Below are positions 17,628-25,766 of a stretch of DNA of 64,000 nt, piece by piece. The notes under the pieces were generated by a model. The model was not told the origin of the DNA. It searched no databases and saw only the letters and a list, made by a program, of their open reading frames with translations. Numbering within the stretch: position 1 is the first letter of the stretch; every line of letters begins with the position of its first letter. Origin of the DNA: Pseudomonas paraeruginosa PA7. GTDB taxonomy: Bacteria > Pseudomonadota > Gammaproteobacteria > Pseudomonadales > Pseudomonadaceae. A program made the position numbers and the translations under genes. The stretch lies in NCBI RefSeq assembly GCF_000017205.1, contig NC_009656.1, positions 5,274,001 through 5,338,000 of the forward strand, written 5' to 3'.

Positions 17628-19877
17628 TCAGGCGCCCTTGAGCCGTCGCAGGTTGCCGATCACCGACTCGAGAGCACGGTCGAACAGCAGTGCGTCATCC
17701 AGCAGGCGTACCGCCTCCCGGCGGAACTCCACGGCCAGGCCCATGCGGGTCTTTTCCAGGACCTTCATCCCGGTGCGGTTGACGAAGATATAGCGGCCGG
17801 TCGGGCGGATCACCGCCGCCAGCTTGCAACGCAGCTTGTGCTCGGCGTCCTCCTGGATCTCCACCCAACTGCCGACACGCAGCGCATCGACCCGCAGCAG
17901 CGCCTCGTCGTCGTCCGCCAGGCGCACCTCGCTCTCGCTCGGCGGGGTAGCAGCCTCCGGCGAGCTGAGGACGATCTCTTCGACCACTCGCAGCATGACC
18001 GGCGCGCGCGGCTTCTCGGCGAGCGTGTCCGACGACGGCTCATCGAGCAGCGGGATGTCCGCCGCCTCGCCGCGCTTGTCGCGCTGCAGGCCCTGGACAT
18101 GCAGGGTCTCCAGCTGGCTGAAGAACTCGCCGGTGGAGAACGGATCGAATGCCGCGCTGGCCAGGCCCTCGCGCAGCGCCTTGAGCAGGCCCGGCACGCG
18201 TTCCAGCAATTGCTGGCGGGACAGCGGATCGTCGTGCGGCTCGACGCTCCAGATCAGTTCGTCCATGGTCGCCAGGGCCTCTCGCCATTCGGCCGATGCC
18301 TTGCCATGCTTGAGGCAGATCAGCAGCATCACCTTGCTCCAGGCGTCGCGCAGCAGGCGTACCACCACCTCCGGCAGGACCTTGCCGAGCAGGCGCTGGT
18401 TGAGTACCTGCTCCACGTCCTGGCGCGCCAGCTCGGCCCGGGCCCGGCCTTCCTCGGCGTCGCGGGTGCGTTGCTCGAGCAGTTCGCTGCGGCGACGCTC
18501 GTCGCCGGTGAAGGCGATGAAATCCTCCAGCAGCTCGGCGAAGATCGCCGGGTCGTCGACGAAGTCGTTCAGCAGGCGCATCACCACCTGCTCGATCTTC
18601 TGGTAGAGGCTGTCGCGCCGGGCGTCGTTGTGCTCGGCCCAACCCAGCGAAGCCGAGGCGATCTCGTTGAGCAGGCGCCGCGCCGGGTGGCTGCCGCGGC
18701 TGAAGAAGGTCTTGTCGAGCAACGCCACCTTGAGCATCGGGATCTGCATCCGCCCGATCAGGGCCTTCAGCGAGTCCGGCAGGGTGCGGTCGTCGAGGAT
18801 GAACTCGAAGAGCATCGATACCAGGTTGATGACGTCGTCATCCACCTGGCCGACCACCCGCGAGCGCCCGCTCTTGTGGCTGACGCGCTGGAGCAGCTGG
18901 TCGACCCCGTCGCGCACGTCGAACTCCGCGCCACTGGCGCTCGGCAGGTGCTGCTGCAGGTGGGAAAGCAGGCGCATCAGGTCGTTGCTGGAAATCGGTG
19001 CGGCATTTTCCGGGATTTCCCGGCGATAGAAGGACGGATTGGCGCGGACCTGCGACAACAGCTCCTGCAGCGCGCCGAAGACTTCCTGCTGGCCGCCGTC
19101 GAGCAATGCCGCCTGCGCCTGCAGCGCGTCGCTATCGCGCACCGCCTCGCTGCGCGCCGCGGGACTGCGCCGCGGCAGGGCCGACTTCAGCTCCGGCAGC
19201 ACGCCCGCCGCGACCAATACCTGGTTGGCCTCGGCGTAGAGCTGGTCGCAGTGCGCCAGGACATACTTCTCGAACAGCTTGAGGATGATCAGCTTGACCT
19301 TGATCTCGACGCCCAACCCCTGGCAGGCATCAAGGAAGGCCGCGGTCAGCGGGCGCGGACCGAGGGGATTGTTCTTCTCGTCGACCTTGCGCCCGACCAG
19401 GGTGTTCAGGCGCGTGCCGAGGTGCGCCAGCGCGGTCGCGTCGCGGCTCATCACCCGCGCCACCATGGCATCCACGGCGACGGACTCCTCCAGTTCCTCG
19501 TTCTGCACCAGGCTGAGACTGTCGAAGGACACGCTGTCCAGCGTCGGTACGGACCTACCGGGCTGTACCTGGTTGAGTGCGGAAAACTCCTCGAAGACCT
19601 TCTGCAGGTAGACCCGCTCGATGCTCTTGCGCTTGAGGCGCAGGTCGCGCATGGCTTCGAAGAAGGCGTTCTGCTCGAGATTGCTGGTGGCCCGGTCGGC
19701 CATCTCGAAAAGGGTGTCGTCGGCATTGTCGAACAACGCCTGCAGTGCCTGCTTCAGTTGCAGCGCCGCCTTGTCGCGCACCTGCACGAGGATGACCGGC
19801 AGCCGTCCTGCGCCGGCGTTCGGCGACGGCTCGGAGGCGATCCTGGTCAGGTGCACCACATTGGCATCGTTCTGCAT
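17628..19877 (-). CDS. DUF1631 family protein
   Basis: The protein has 749 residues, largely helical, with no membrane segments or signal. Homology to the DUF1631 family of proteobacterial proteins is judged from overall style and length, including the N-terminal LLFDNADDTLFEMADRATSN-like stretch. The C-terminus reads VGSWVEIQEDAEHKLRCKLAAVI...YIFVNRTGMKV, a small beta-rich domain resembling PilZ-like folds. The start at 19877 (MQNDANVVHL) has AGGAGA 8 bases before it. The farther ATG at 19931 does not. Function is unknown. Confidence 0.82.
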   Translation of the reverse strand: MQNDANVVHLTRIASEPSPNAGAGRLPVILVQVRDKAALQLKQALQALFDNADDTLFEMADRATSNLEQNAFFEAMRDLRLKRKSIERVYLQKVFEEFSALNQVQPGRSVPTLDSVSFDSLSLVQNEELEESVAVDAMVARVMSRDATALAHLGTRLNTLVGRKVDEKNNPLGPRPLTAAFLDACQGLGVEIKVKLIILKLFEKYVLAHCDQLYAEANQVLVAAGVLPELKSALPRRSPAARSEAVRDSDALQAQAALLDGGQQEVFGALQELLSQVRANPSFYRREIPENAAPISSNDLMRLLSHLQQHLPSASGAEFDVRDGVDQLLQRVSHKSGRSRVVGQVDDDVINLVSMLFEFILDDRTLPDSLKALIGRMQIPMLKVALLDKTFFSRGSHPARRLLNEIASASLGWAEHNDARRDSLYQKIEQVVMRLLNDFVDDPAIFAELLEDFIAFTGDERRRSELLEQRTRDAEEGRARAELARQDVEQVLNQRLLGKVLPEVVVRLLRDAWSKVMLLICLKHGKASAEWREALATMDELIWSVEPHDDPLSRQQLLERVPGLLKALREGLASAAFDPFSTGEFFSQLETLHVQGLQRDKRGEAADIPLLDEPSSDTLAEKPRAPVMLRVVEEIVLSSPEAATPPSESEVRLADDDEALLRVDALRVGSWVEIQEDAEHKLRCKLAAVIRPTGRYIFVNRTGMKVLEKTRMGLAVEFRREAVRLLDDALLFDRALESVIGNLRRLKGA

Positions 19878-20161
19878 CGGGACTCTCCTGCCACCCTCGC
19901 GGCCGCGCATGGAATGGCAAAATTCGGGCACAGAGGATCGATTGGCGTCGTCCGTAACGTCAATTTCCAGGCGTCAAAAACAAGTATCTACATTCATTAT
20001 AGAGATACTTTCGAATCTAGATAGAGGGTTTTCCTATAGACATGACTCTTTTCACACAAGCGAAGACCGATGAATGGAAGCCCTCCCGACGACGCCCAGG
20101 CAGGCACAGACGCCGTCCGCCGCGCTCCGTATAATCGCCCGATCTCGTACAGGAGCCCGCC

Positions 20162-21010
20162 ATGCCCAACCTCACCCTTGCCGACCTCCAAGGCGAAATC
20201 CAGGCCAACGTCCGCACCGCCCTGGCGGAAGACGTCGGTGGTGGCGACCTTACCGCTCAATTGATCGATCCACAGCGCGAAGCCGAGGCCCGGGTGATTA
20301 CCCGCGAGCACGCGACGATCGCGGGCCGCGCCTGGGTCGACGAGGTCTTCCGCCAGGTCGATCCCCGAGTGCTGGTGACCTGGCAGGTGGAGGACGGCCA
20401 GCGAGTCGAGCCGAACCAGACGCTGTTCCAGCTAAAAGGTCCGGCCCGCGCCCTGCTCACCGGCGAGCGCAGCGCACTGAACTTCCTGCAACTGCTTTCC
20501 GGCACCGCCACCCGCAGCCAGCACTACGCCGACCTGGTCGCCGGCACCGCGGTGAAGCTGCTCGACACCCGCAAGACCCTGCCCGGCCTGCGCCTGGCGC
20601 AGAAGTACGCGGTCACTTGCGGCGGCTGCCACAACCACCGCATCGGCCTCTACGACGCCTTCCTGATCAAGGAAAACCACATCGCCGCCTGCGGCGGCAT
20701 CGCCCCGGCGATCGCCGAAGCCCGGCGCATCGCGCCCGACAAGCCGGTAGAAGTGGAAGTGGAGAACCTCGACGAACTGCGCCAGGCCCTGGAAGCCGGT
20801 GCCGATATCGTCATGCTCGACGAACTCAGCCTGGACGACATGCGCACCGCCGTCGCGCTCACCGCCGGGCGCGCCAAGCTGGAAGCGTCCGGCGGGATCA
20901 ACGAGAGCACCCTGCGCAACATCGCCGAGACCGGCGTCGACTACATCTCCATCGGCACCCTGACCAAGGACGTCAGGGCCGTCGACCTGTCCATGCGCCT
21001 CGCCCTCTGA
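20162..21010 (+). CDS. nadC: Nicotinate-nucleotide pyrophosphorylase (quinolinate phosphoribosyltransferase)
   Basis: This 282-residue cytosolic enzyme makes nicotinate mononucleotide from quinolinate and PRPP in de novo NAD synthesis. Family motifs are present: [77 protein letters not shown]. It is divergent from the DUF1631 gene and is the last chromosomal gene before the integrated element. In the uninterrupted chromosome it is followed by tRNA-Thr. Confidence 0.96.
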   Translation: MPNLTLADLQGEIQANVRTALAEDVGGGDLTAQLIDPQREAEARVITREHATIAGRAWVDEVFRQVDPRVLVTWQVEDGQRVEPNQTLFQLKGPARALLTGERSALNFLQLLSGTATRSQHYADLVAGTAVKLLDTRKTLPGLRLAQKYAVTCGGCHNHRIGLYDAFLIKENHIAACGGIAPAIAEARRIAPDKPVEVEVENLDELRQALEAGADIVMLDELSLDDMRTAVALTAGRAKLEASGGINESTLRNIAETGVDYISIGTLTKDVRAVDLSMRLAL

Positions 21011-21023
21011 ACGAATCGCAGGC

Positions 21024-21057
21024 AATAAAAAGCCCCGCCGAAGCGGGGCTTTTTATT
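21024..21057 (+). terminator. Terminator of nadC
   Basis: A 15-bp stem AATAAAAAGCCCCGC / GCGGGGCTTTTTATT with a 4-base loop ends just before the left attachment site. The element thus inserted without breaking nadC transcription termination. Confidence 0.9.
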
Positions 21058-21060
21058 GCG

Positions 21061-21107
21061 ACTGGTGCCGGATAGAGGAATCGAACCCCCGACCTTCTCA
21101 TTACGAA
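21061..21107 (-). repeat. Attachment site attL: 3' part of tRNA-Thr
   Basis: The 47 bases are identical to 31947-31993. They cover tRNA-Thr from the anticodon loop to the CCA end plus two flanking bases, then diverge. This is the partial tRNA copy left on the nadC side. Confidence 0.95.
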
Positions 21108-21200
21108 AGCGATTTAAACCCCAATCGATTCAGTTAGTTACCAACAAAATCAGTAACTTAGCGTCTCATTGAGTCCGATTAAGATGGCCCGTATAGTGGG

Positions 21201-21223
21201 TTTTGCACCCACCACGCACCCAC
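21201..21223 (+). repeat. Putative integrase arm-type site, left
   Basis: The stretch begins TTTTGCACCCACC and repeats GCACCCAC ten bases later. It matches 31878-31900 at 21 of 23 positions, and the two copies lie in the same orientation near opposite ends of the island. Tandem GCACCCAC units fit the pattern of integrase arm-binding sites. Confidence 0.55.
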
Positions 21224-21231
21224 GGGAAGCC

Positions 21232-22446
21232 ATGAAAGCCAAGCTGACTCAGAGCCTGCTGAACTCCCTGCAGACGACCGGCGCCACCTATGAGGTTCAC
21301 GATACCACCGTGGTGGGCCTGTTTGTGCGCGTCACAGCGAATGGACACAAAGCCTACGTGCTGAGGTGGGCCAGGGGGAAAAAACGCACCTTGGGCCGCG
21401 TAGGCGTGCTGACGCTGGATCAGGCCCGCAAGGAGGCATTGCAGGATCTGGCCGAAGCTCGCGAACACGGCGAGCCCTTGGCCGTCGCCCTGGGCCGAAA
21501 GAACTCCACTACCCCCACTCTGCGCGACTTCATCGACGACCACTATTCGCCATGGATGGACACCCACCTGAAGAGCGCCAGCAAGACGCTGAACCTGATC
21601 AACGTGGGCTTCGCCGAGATAATGAGCAAGCGCCTGACCGAGATCACCCAGCGCGACCTAGAGACGCTGCGCATTAGCTGGCAGGCTGCCGGCAATACCG
21701 ACAGCACCGCGAACCGGAAGATGGCTTCGCTGCGTGGCGCCCTGTCCCGGGCCGTGGAGTGGGGATTCCTCGATGACCATCCAATGGCACGCCTGAAGCA
21801 GATCAAGACCGACCGGGCCGGCCGCGTTCGCTATCTCCTACCCGACGAGGAAAAGCGCCTGCGCCAGGCTATGGAGGACCGCCAAGAGTCGATCCGAACC
21901 GACCGTGATAGCGCGAATCAGTGGCGAGCCGAGCGCAAGAAAGAGCGGCTGGCCGACCTGCGAGAAGTGCTGTTCGTCGATCACCTCAAGCCCCTGGTGC
22001 TGCTCTCGCTCAATACCGGAATGCGCCGCGGTGAAGTATTCAACCTGACTTGGGCCGATATTGACCTTACCAATAAGCTAGTCACTGTCGAGGGCGAGGG
22101 CGCGAAGTCGGGCCAGACGCGACATATCCCGCTGAACAAGGAAGCTCTGGAGACTTTGAAGGGTTGGCGAAAACAACATCCCCGGAATACCGGGTATGTA
22201 TTCCCCGGCAAGGACGGCGAGCGCCTGGACAACGTGAAGAAGTCTTGGGAGGGGCTATTGAAACTCGCCAATGTGACGGGCTTTCGCTGGCACGATCTGC
22301 GCCACACGTTCGCGTCGAAGTTGGTTATGGCTGGCGTGCCCCTGAACACCGTGCGGGAACTGCTGGGGCACTCGGATATTACGATGACCCTGCGCTATGC
22401 CCACCTCGCACCAGACAGCAAGGCGGCGGCGGTGGAACTCATTTAG
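21232..22446 (+). CDS. int: Tyrosine-type site-specific integrase of the island
   Basis: Started at the ATG at 21232 (MKAKLTQSLL), it has 404 residues and three parts: an N-terminal arm-binding domain, a SAM-like core-binding domain, and a catalytic domain. The catalytic residues are visible in NTGMRRGEVFNLTW (Arg), FRWHDLRHTFASKL (His-x-x-Arg), LLGHSDITMTLRYAH (His and the nucleophile Tyr). The frame extends upstream to 21169, but that part overlaps the putative arm-site repeats and lacks a ribosome site. Position next to attL and the tRNA target fits its role in integration and excision. Confidence 0.93.
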   Translation: MKAKLTQSLLNSLQTTGATYEVHDTTVVGLFVRVTANGHKAYVLRWARGKKRTLGRVGVLTLDQARKEALQDLAEAREHGEPLAVALGRKNSTTPTLRDFIDDHYSPWMDTHLKSASKTLNLINVGFAEIMSKRLTEITQRDLETLRISWQAAGNTDSTANRKMASLRGALSRAVEWGFLDDHPMARLKQIKTDRAGRVRYLLPDEEKRLRQAMEDRQESIRTDRDSANQWRAERKKERLADLREVLFVDHLKPLVLLSLNTGMRRGEVFNLTWADIDLTNKLVTVEGEGAKSGQTRHIPLNKEALETLKGWRKQHPRNTGYVFPGKDGERLDNVKKSWEGLLKLANVTGFRWHDLRHTFASKLVMAGVPLNTVRELLGHSDITMTLRYAHLAPDSKAAAVELI

Positions 22447-22928
22447 AACGGAATAATATCAGCGTCATCAATAGGTTTTATAGTTGGGCTGTTTTTATTC
22501 TTTTCTACAAACTCTAACAGCGAACTCCACCCCATCCTTACCCATCCATAGTTTATGGAGTCTTCTGTTGTATCGTAGGTCCCATCCTGATACGTATTCC
22601 AGAAGAACGGACTTGCCTTTATCGTCTCCCACACCCTGAGCTCATCATAAGTAAGAGCCTGAGGTATATAGAATGCCAACTTAACAAACCTGGTTGACTC
22701 ATCTGTAGACCAGACCTTATCTATTAGGTCAGAAAAACTATAATCAGAGTTGGGGACGGCTTGTTGCGCAATAGCGTTTGAAATAGCCCATTCAATTACT
22801 GCGGTCAGCGATCTTTTCTGCTCCCGCCCCATGATGTCCAAAGCGAATTTAATCTTCGGATCGATGCGAATCCCCACGCTCACGGTCGTGCTGGTTTCGC
22901 CCTTCTTTTTGGTCGGCTTCGTAGCCAT
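22443..22928 (-). CDS. Unknown island protein, possible ribbon-helix-helix N-terminus
   Basis: The 161-residue protein starts MATKPTKKKGETSTT, with AGGA five bases upstream. The first 55 residues (VSVGIRIDPKIKFALDIMGREQKRSLTAVIEW) resemble ribbon-helix-helix DNA-binding proteins. The acidic and aromatic C-terminal part is not recognised. It is the only minus-strand gene of the island, converges on int with a 4-base overlap and is divergent from the AlpA-like gene. It could be an island regulator, or a cargo gene such as an anti-phage or superinfection factor. Its more AT-rich codon use differs from the head operon. Confidence 0.75.
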   Translation of the reverse strand: MATKPTKKKGETSTTVSVGIRIDPKIKFALDIMGREQKRSLTAVIEWAISNAIAQQAVPNSDYSFSDLIDKVWSTDESTRFVKLAFYIPQALTYDELRVWETIKASPFFWNTYQDGTYDTTEDSINYGWVRMGWSSLLEFVEKNKNSPTIKPIDDADIIPF

Positions 22929-23034
22929 CTCGTCCTGCCTTACCTGAGCGACCAAGGTCGCTGTCAATTTACGCATAAATCGCGATCTGATCGAAGCGTG
23001 GCCTACGAGCAAAAAATAGTCAATCCAGTTATGT

Positions 23035-23064
23035 ACAGTGACGTATAGCAATTGCTTGCACTGT
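23035..23064. promoter_or_regulatory. Dyad-symmetric candidate operator between the divergent island genes
   Basis: ACAGTG and CACTGT flank a 30-base region containing the 10-bp palindrome AGCAATTGCT (23047-23056). It lies between the minus-strand gene at 22928 and the AlpA-like gene at 23128, where a switch controlling both directions would be expected. Confidence 0.45.
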
Positions 23065-23127
23065 TTGAATTTTGCGGTGTAGCCTAGCACCTACTGACGA
23101 CACCCGCGTCAGCAAGGAGAGCTACCT

Positions 23128-23328
23128 ATGAACCAAGCAGCAACCGCCTCCCCGCTCGCCGTCGGTCCCGAAGAGGCCGGCCGGATCAGTGGGCACACCC
23201 GTTCCGCAATCTACGAAGCCATCGCCCGCGGCGACCTGCTGAGTTTCAAGTCCGGCAAGCGTCGGCTGATCCTCATCAAGGAGCTGGAGGCCTGGCTGAA
23301 TCGCATGGCGAAGGAGAACGCACGTTGA
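23128..23328 (+). CDS. AlpA/excisionase-type helix-turn-helix protein
   Basis: This 66-residue protein has the MerR-like excisionase HTH pattern: VGPEEAGRISGHTRSAIYEA, then a basic wing SFKSGKRRLILIKELEAWLN. A strong AAGGAG precedes the ATG. In PICIs of Gram-negative hosts an AlpA-type protein is the main activator of excision and early genes, and size and position here fit that role. It starts a series of overlapping small genes. Confidence 0.8.
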   Translation: MNQAATASPLAVGPEEAGRISGHTRSAIYEAIARGDLLSFKSGKRRLILIKELEAWLNRMAKENAR

Positions 23329-23453
23329 CCATTCGCCTCTTCGATCACGCTGGCGCTGTACTCGGCCAGCTCCACCTGCCGGCGTCCACCCGCCTGGCAG
23401 ATCTCGCAACCCTTCGCATCCTGGGTGCCACCCGGGTGGAGGTAATCCAATGA
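23325..23453 (+). CDS. Small island protein, 42 residues
   Basis: A TTG start overlaps the preceding stop (TTGA) and its own stop overlaps the next ATG (ATGA), a coupling pattern that supports it being real despite the short length. The product MTIRLFDHAGAVLGQLHLPA... has no recognised domain. Confidence 0.6.
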   Translation: MTIRLFDHAGAVLGQLHLPASTRLADLATLRILGATRVEVIQ

Positions 23454-23698
23454 ACACCGTGGAAAGCATCGCCGACGACGGCATCGAGCACGCCCGTTAT
23501 TGCACTGAGCAAGCCCGCTGGCTGAATGCCTTGGGCACTTCCATCTGCGACGCTCTGGTCGGCGGTAAGGCGAGCCCTGATATCCGGGCAGATCGCGCCA
23601 AAGAGTTGGCCAGCCTGATCTGCTACCTGGCGCACAACCTCATCCACTACTCGGAGTCTCGCGCCTCCGAAATGGAGAAGGAGCTTGCGGCGCTGTAG
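23450..23698 (+). CDS. Hypothetical island protein, 82 residues
   Basis: A small, mildly acidic, probably helical protein (MNTVESIADDGIEHARYCTE...). The start overlaps the upstream stop by 4 bases. It resembles small hypothetical proteins found in Pseudomonas phages that carry an IADDGIEHARYC-like pattern. No function is assignable. Confidence 0.72.
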   Translation: MNTVESIADDGIEHARYCTEQARWLNALGTSICDALVGGKASPDIRADRAKELASLICYLAHNLIHYSESRASEMEKELAAL

Positions 23699-23715
23699 GC
23701 GCAAGGTGGCGCGCA

Positions 23716-23970
23716 ATGAATATCTATCCCCTCGGCCATGAGTCCGCGAGGCTCATGAGCGAAGCCGGCTATGCCGTTGACGTGATCAGCAAACTAATCC
23801 TTGAGGACCAGTGCCGGAAATCTGATCGCGACCGGGAGGGTTATCTCAGCGACTACGACCTTGGCGGGCTGCTCGCCGCGCTCACCGTTGCCGGTAACAG
23901 CCTGCAGGAGTGCGAAGTAGGCGCGCCGTCGCCGGCGCCTGAAAGGCGTGAAATGGAGAGCGCGTCGTGA
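23716..23970 (+). CDS. Hypothetical island protein, 84 residues
   Basis: The product MNIYPLGHESARLMSEAGYA... is followed by YLSDYDLGGLLAALTVAGNS. It lies in the same direction as, and 17 bases after, the preceding gene. No domain is recognised. Confidence 0.65.
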   Translation: MNIYPLGHESARLMSEAGYAVDVISKLILEDQCRKSDRDREGYLSDYDLGGLLAALTVAGNSLQECEVGAPSPAPERREMESAS

Positions 23971-23988
23971 TGAAGAAGGGAGAGAAGA

Positions 23989-24294
23989 GTGCCCAAAACG
24001 GAGCGGCAACTCCGTCTGGGCGGTACACATTGGATAGCACCAAGTGAGGTTGAGACTATGGCATCACACTCGTCCACCGAGCAAGACCGCAAAATGATGG
24101 AGGCGCTGCGTAAAGGCCCCATCACCACCCTGGAGGCGGCCAACGACCTGGATATCGTTCACCCGCCGAACACGATCCGCCGCCTGCGCAACAAAGGGCA
24201 CGAGATCATCACGCACTGGACCTACCAGGCTACCGACCCCGGGCGTCCGCCCCACCGGGTAGCTAAGTACGTCCTGCTGCGCGAAGCGTCCTAA
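23989..24294 (+). CDS. Island helix-turn-helix protein, about 101 residues
   Basis: The GTG at 23989 has GGGAG at good spacing. An ATG at 24058 (MASHSSTEQD) is an alternative. The region KMMEALRKGPITTLEAANDLDIVHPPNTIRRLRNKGHEI is a winged-helix pattern typical of small phage proteins of the helix-turn-helix type. It is likely an early regulator or replication accessory factor. Confidence 0.7.
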   Translation: MPKTERQLRLGGTHWIAPSEVETMASHSSTEQDRKMMEALRKGPITTLEAANDLDIVHPPNTIRRLRNKGHEIITHWTYQATDPGRPPHRVAKYVLLREAS

Positions 24295-24347
24295 GCGTGA
24301 TCGACTGGCGGGCTTCGGCCCGCTGGTTCCTGCCTGCGAGCTGATGA

Positions 24348-24749
24348 ATGGCGAAGAAAGCCAAACCGAAGATTGATTGGGGTCCGATGGGCGCCTTCGT
24401 GATCCCGAAGGCCCTGATGGCGCACCCTGATTTCCGCGACCTGTCGCCGTCTGCACTCAAGGTTCTGATGGTGCTCGGCTACCAGCTCAACGGGCGCAAC
24501 AACGGCGACTTGTCCGCCACTCACGTGATGCTTCAGGAGTGGGGAGGGATGGCCGAAGCAACGCTATCGAAGGCTCTGAAAGAACTGCAGGAGCGTAATC
24601 TGATCGTGAAGACCCGCACCAACTACAAAGGCCGGGATGGCGCTCGCTGCGCTCTGTACGCCGTAACCTGGGCGCCCATCGATGAATGTCCTGGCAAGAT
24701 GCTGGAAAGCAGCCCGACCGTCACTGCCCCGCGCAAACTGACCCTCTAA
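24348..24749 (+). CDS. Winged-helix protein, possible replication initiator of the island
   Basis: This 133-residue protein contains a recognisable winged-helix fold (DLSPSALKVLMVLGYQLNG...MAEATLSKALKELQERNLIV). Such domains occur in plasmid and phage replication initiators and regulators. Its stop is followed within 15 bases by four iteron-like palindromes, as replication genes of plasmids and satellites often lie next to the sites they bind. No primase or helicase is encoded, so host or helper replication proteins would be needed. The replication role is an inference. Confidence 0.68.
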   Translation: MAKKAKPKIDWGPMGAFVIPKALMAHPDFRDLSPSALKVLMVLGYQLNGRNNGDLSATHVMLQEWGGMAEATLSKALKELQERNLIVKTRTNYKGRDGARCALYAVTWAPIDECPGKMLESSPTVTAPRKLTL

Positions 24750-24763
24750 TTTAGATTTCGACC

Positions 24764-24910
24764 AGCTTCAAAAATTGAAGTCATTGGCTTCAGAAAATGA
24801 AGCCTTCTATTCCGGTTCCGTCTGGTTCATTTTTCGACCCTCAGGAAGGCTTCAAAAAATGATGCCTTATTGAGGGTTTTCGGGGTTTTGTAGCTTCAAA
24901 AATTGAAGAC
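24764..24910. repeat. Four iteron-like 19-bp palindromic repeats, candidate origin
   Basis: The copies are at 24764-24782, 24786-24804, 24848-24866 and 24892-24910, with pattern RGCTTCAnAAAnTGAAGNC. The second is a perfect 7-bp dyad (GGCTTCAGAAAATGAAGCC). Copies 1 and 4 differ at one position. Start-to-start distances are 22, 62 and 44 bases, close to multiples of two helical turns. An AT-rich stretch (TTATAAATT) follows copy 4. This fits an iteron origin or a multi-site operator. Confidence 0.75.
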
Positions 24911-25010
24911 CCTTATAAATTACCACCTGCTACGGTGACTGTTCACAGCACGAAATAGCCCCTCGGGTGCTAGTGCCACGTCAAACACCGCAAACCACTG
25001 GAGGAAACTC

Positions 25011-25229
25011 ATGTCCATCGAACGCCCGAAGGGTATTCCCATCGCTGTAGGCCACCGCATTGTCAAAGATGACCAAGAGCCTCAAATCGACCCCTATGGA
25101 TTGGCAATGATTGAATCGCTATGCGGCAGGCTCCAGACCTTGCACTTCGCAGAAGACGATGAGGGACTTAAGGAGAAGTTGGGGCACGTGATGGAGTATG
25201 CCGAGAGCATCGTCGATCGCTACAGCTAA
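25011..25229 (+). CDS. Hypothetical island protein, 72 residues
   Basis: The product MSIERPKGIPIAVGHRIVKD... is acidic at the C-terminus. The ATG has GGAGG 7 bases upstream. It lies alone between the iterons and the structured non-coding block. No domain is recognised. Confidence 0.65.
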   Translation: MSIERPKGIPIAVGHRIVKDDQEPQIDPYGLAMIESLCGRLQTLHFAEDDEGLKEKLGHVMEYAESIVDRYS

Positions 25230-25684
25230 CGCGCTCAGTGGACTGGTGTGGCACTGAGTGCCACACCGTGGTGGAAACACCAGCCGTCCCAAAGGTCCGC
25301 ATTTCAAATGCTACCCTTCCGAACTGCCGTTTCAAACGGAACTTGGAACCCAGTGCTAACCGGCTGGGTTTCTCCTGGGTTTCCGCCCCGGATTGGAAAG
25401 TGGGCAGATCCTCCCCTTTTCCTAAAGATCGGAATCCCGGCTTTACCAGCACGAAACGTGTACGTCTGGTGACGATGGCTGGTACCGGAAAATCCGGCGT
25501 CAAAAGTGACCCCGCCTCACCTTTAAATCCCTCTGATCCGAGGTATTTAAATCCCCTGGTTTCGGGGTATTTGCCGATCCCCCAACGCTCGCGCCAATAC
25601 CATTCGTCGGGAAAATTTCCGCGCAATCGTGCTCCCAAATCCCATTGAACAACACCGGACAACGCTCGCTTTCATCGCACTCTA
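25230..25684. other. Non-coding block with a series of short hairpins
   Basis: Eight short inverted repeats are packed into about 330 bases: 25245-25267 (10-bp arms), 25269-25282, 25299-25311 and 25327-25339 (two TTTCAAA-centred palindromes 28 bases apart), 25347-25370, 25450-25460, 25485-25497, 25549-25572. An open frame at 25238-25648 exists, but its composition and lack of any recognisable domain argue against coding. It could be a structured RNA, an origin, or a packaging (cos/pac) site. Confidence 0.55.
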
Positions 25685-25685
25685 A

Positions 25686-25701
25686 CTGTATGGATTTACA
25701 G
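25686..25701. promoter_or_regulatory. LexA-box-like site before the head operon
   Basis: CTGTATGGATTTACAG matches the CTGT-N8-ACAG SOS-box rule, with arms extending to ACTGTA/TACAGT. It is 65 bases upstream of the capsid ATG. One such match per window could arise by chance, but its place before the packaging operon is notable. Confidence 0.5.
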
Positions 25702-25766
25702 TAATCAGCCTTTTATGGTGGCCATAGGAAAACCCCTTTCCTGCCACCTCTAGAGGCTTACTCGAC

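Noticed and set aside
23967-24047. Short frame (MKKGEKSAQNG...) overlapping the next island gene
   Set aside because: About 26 codons, no distinct ribosome site, and it overlaps the 23989 gene, whose own start signal lies within it.
25238-25648. 136-residue open frame in the hairpin-rich block of the island
   Set aside because: No ribosome site, no domain, unusual composition, and it overlaps the series of inverted repeats. Kept as non-coding, with some doubt.
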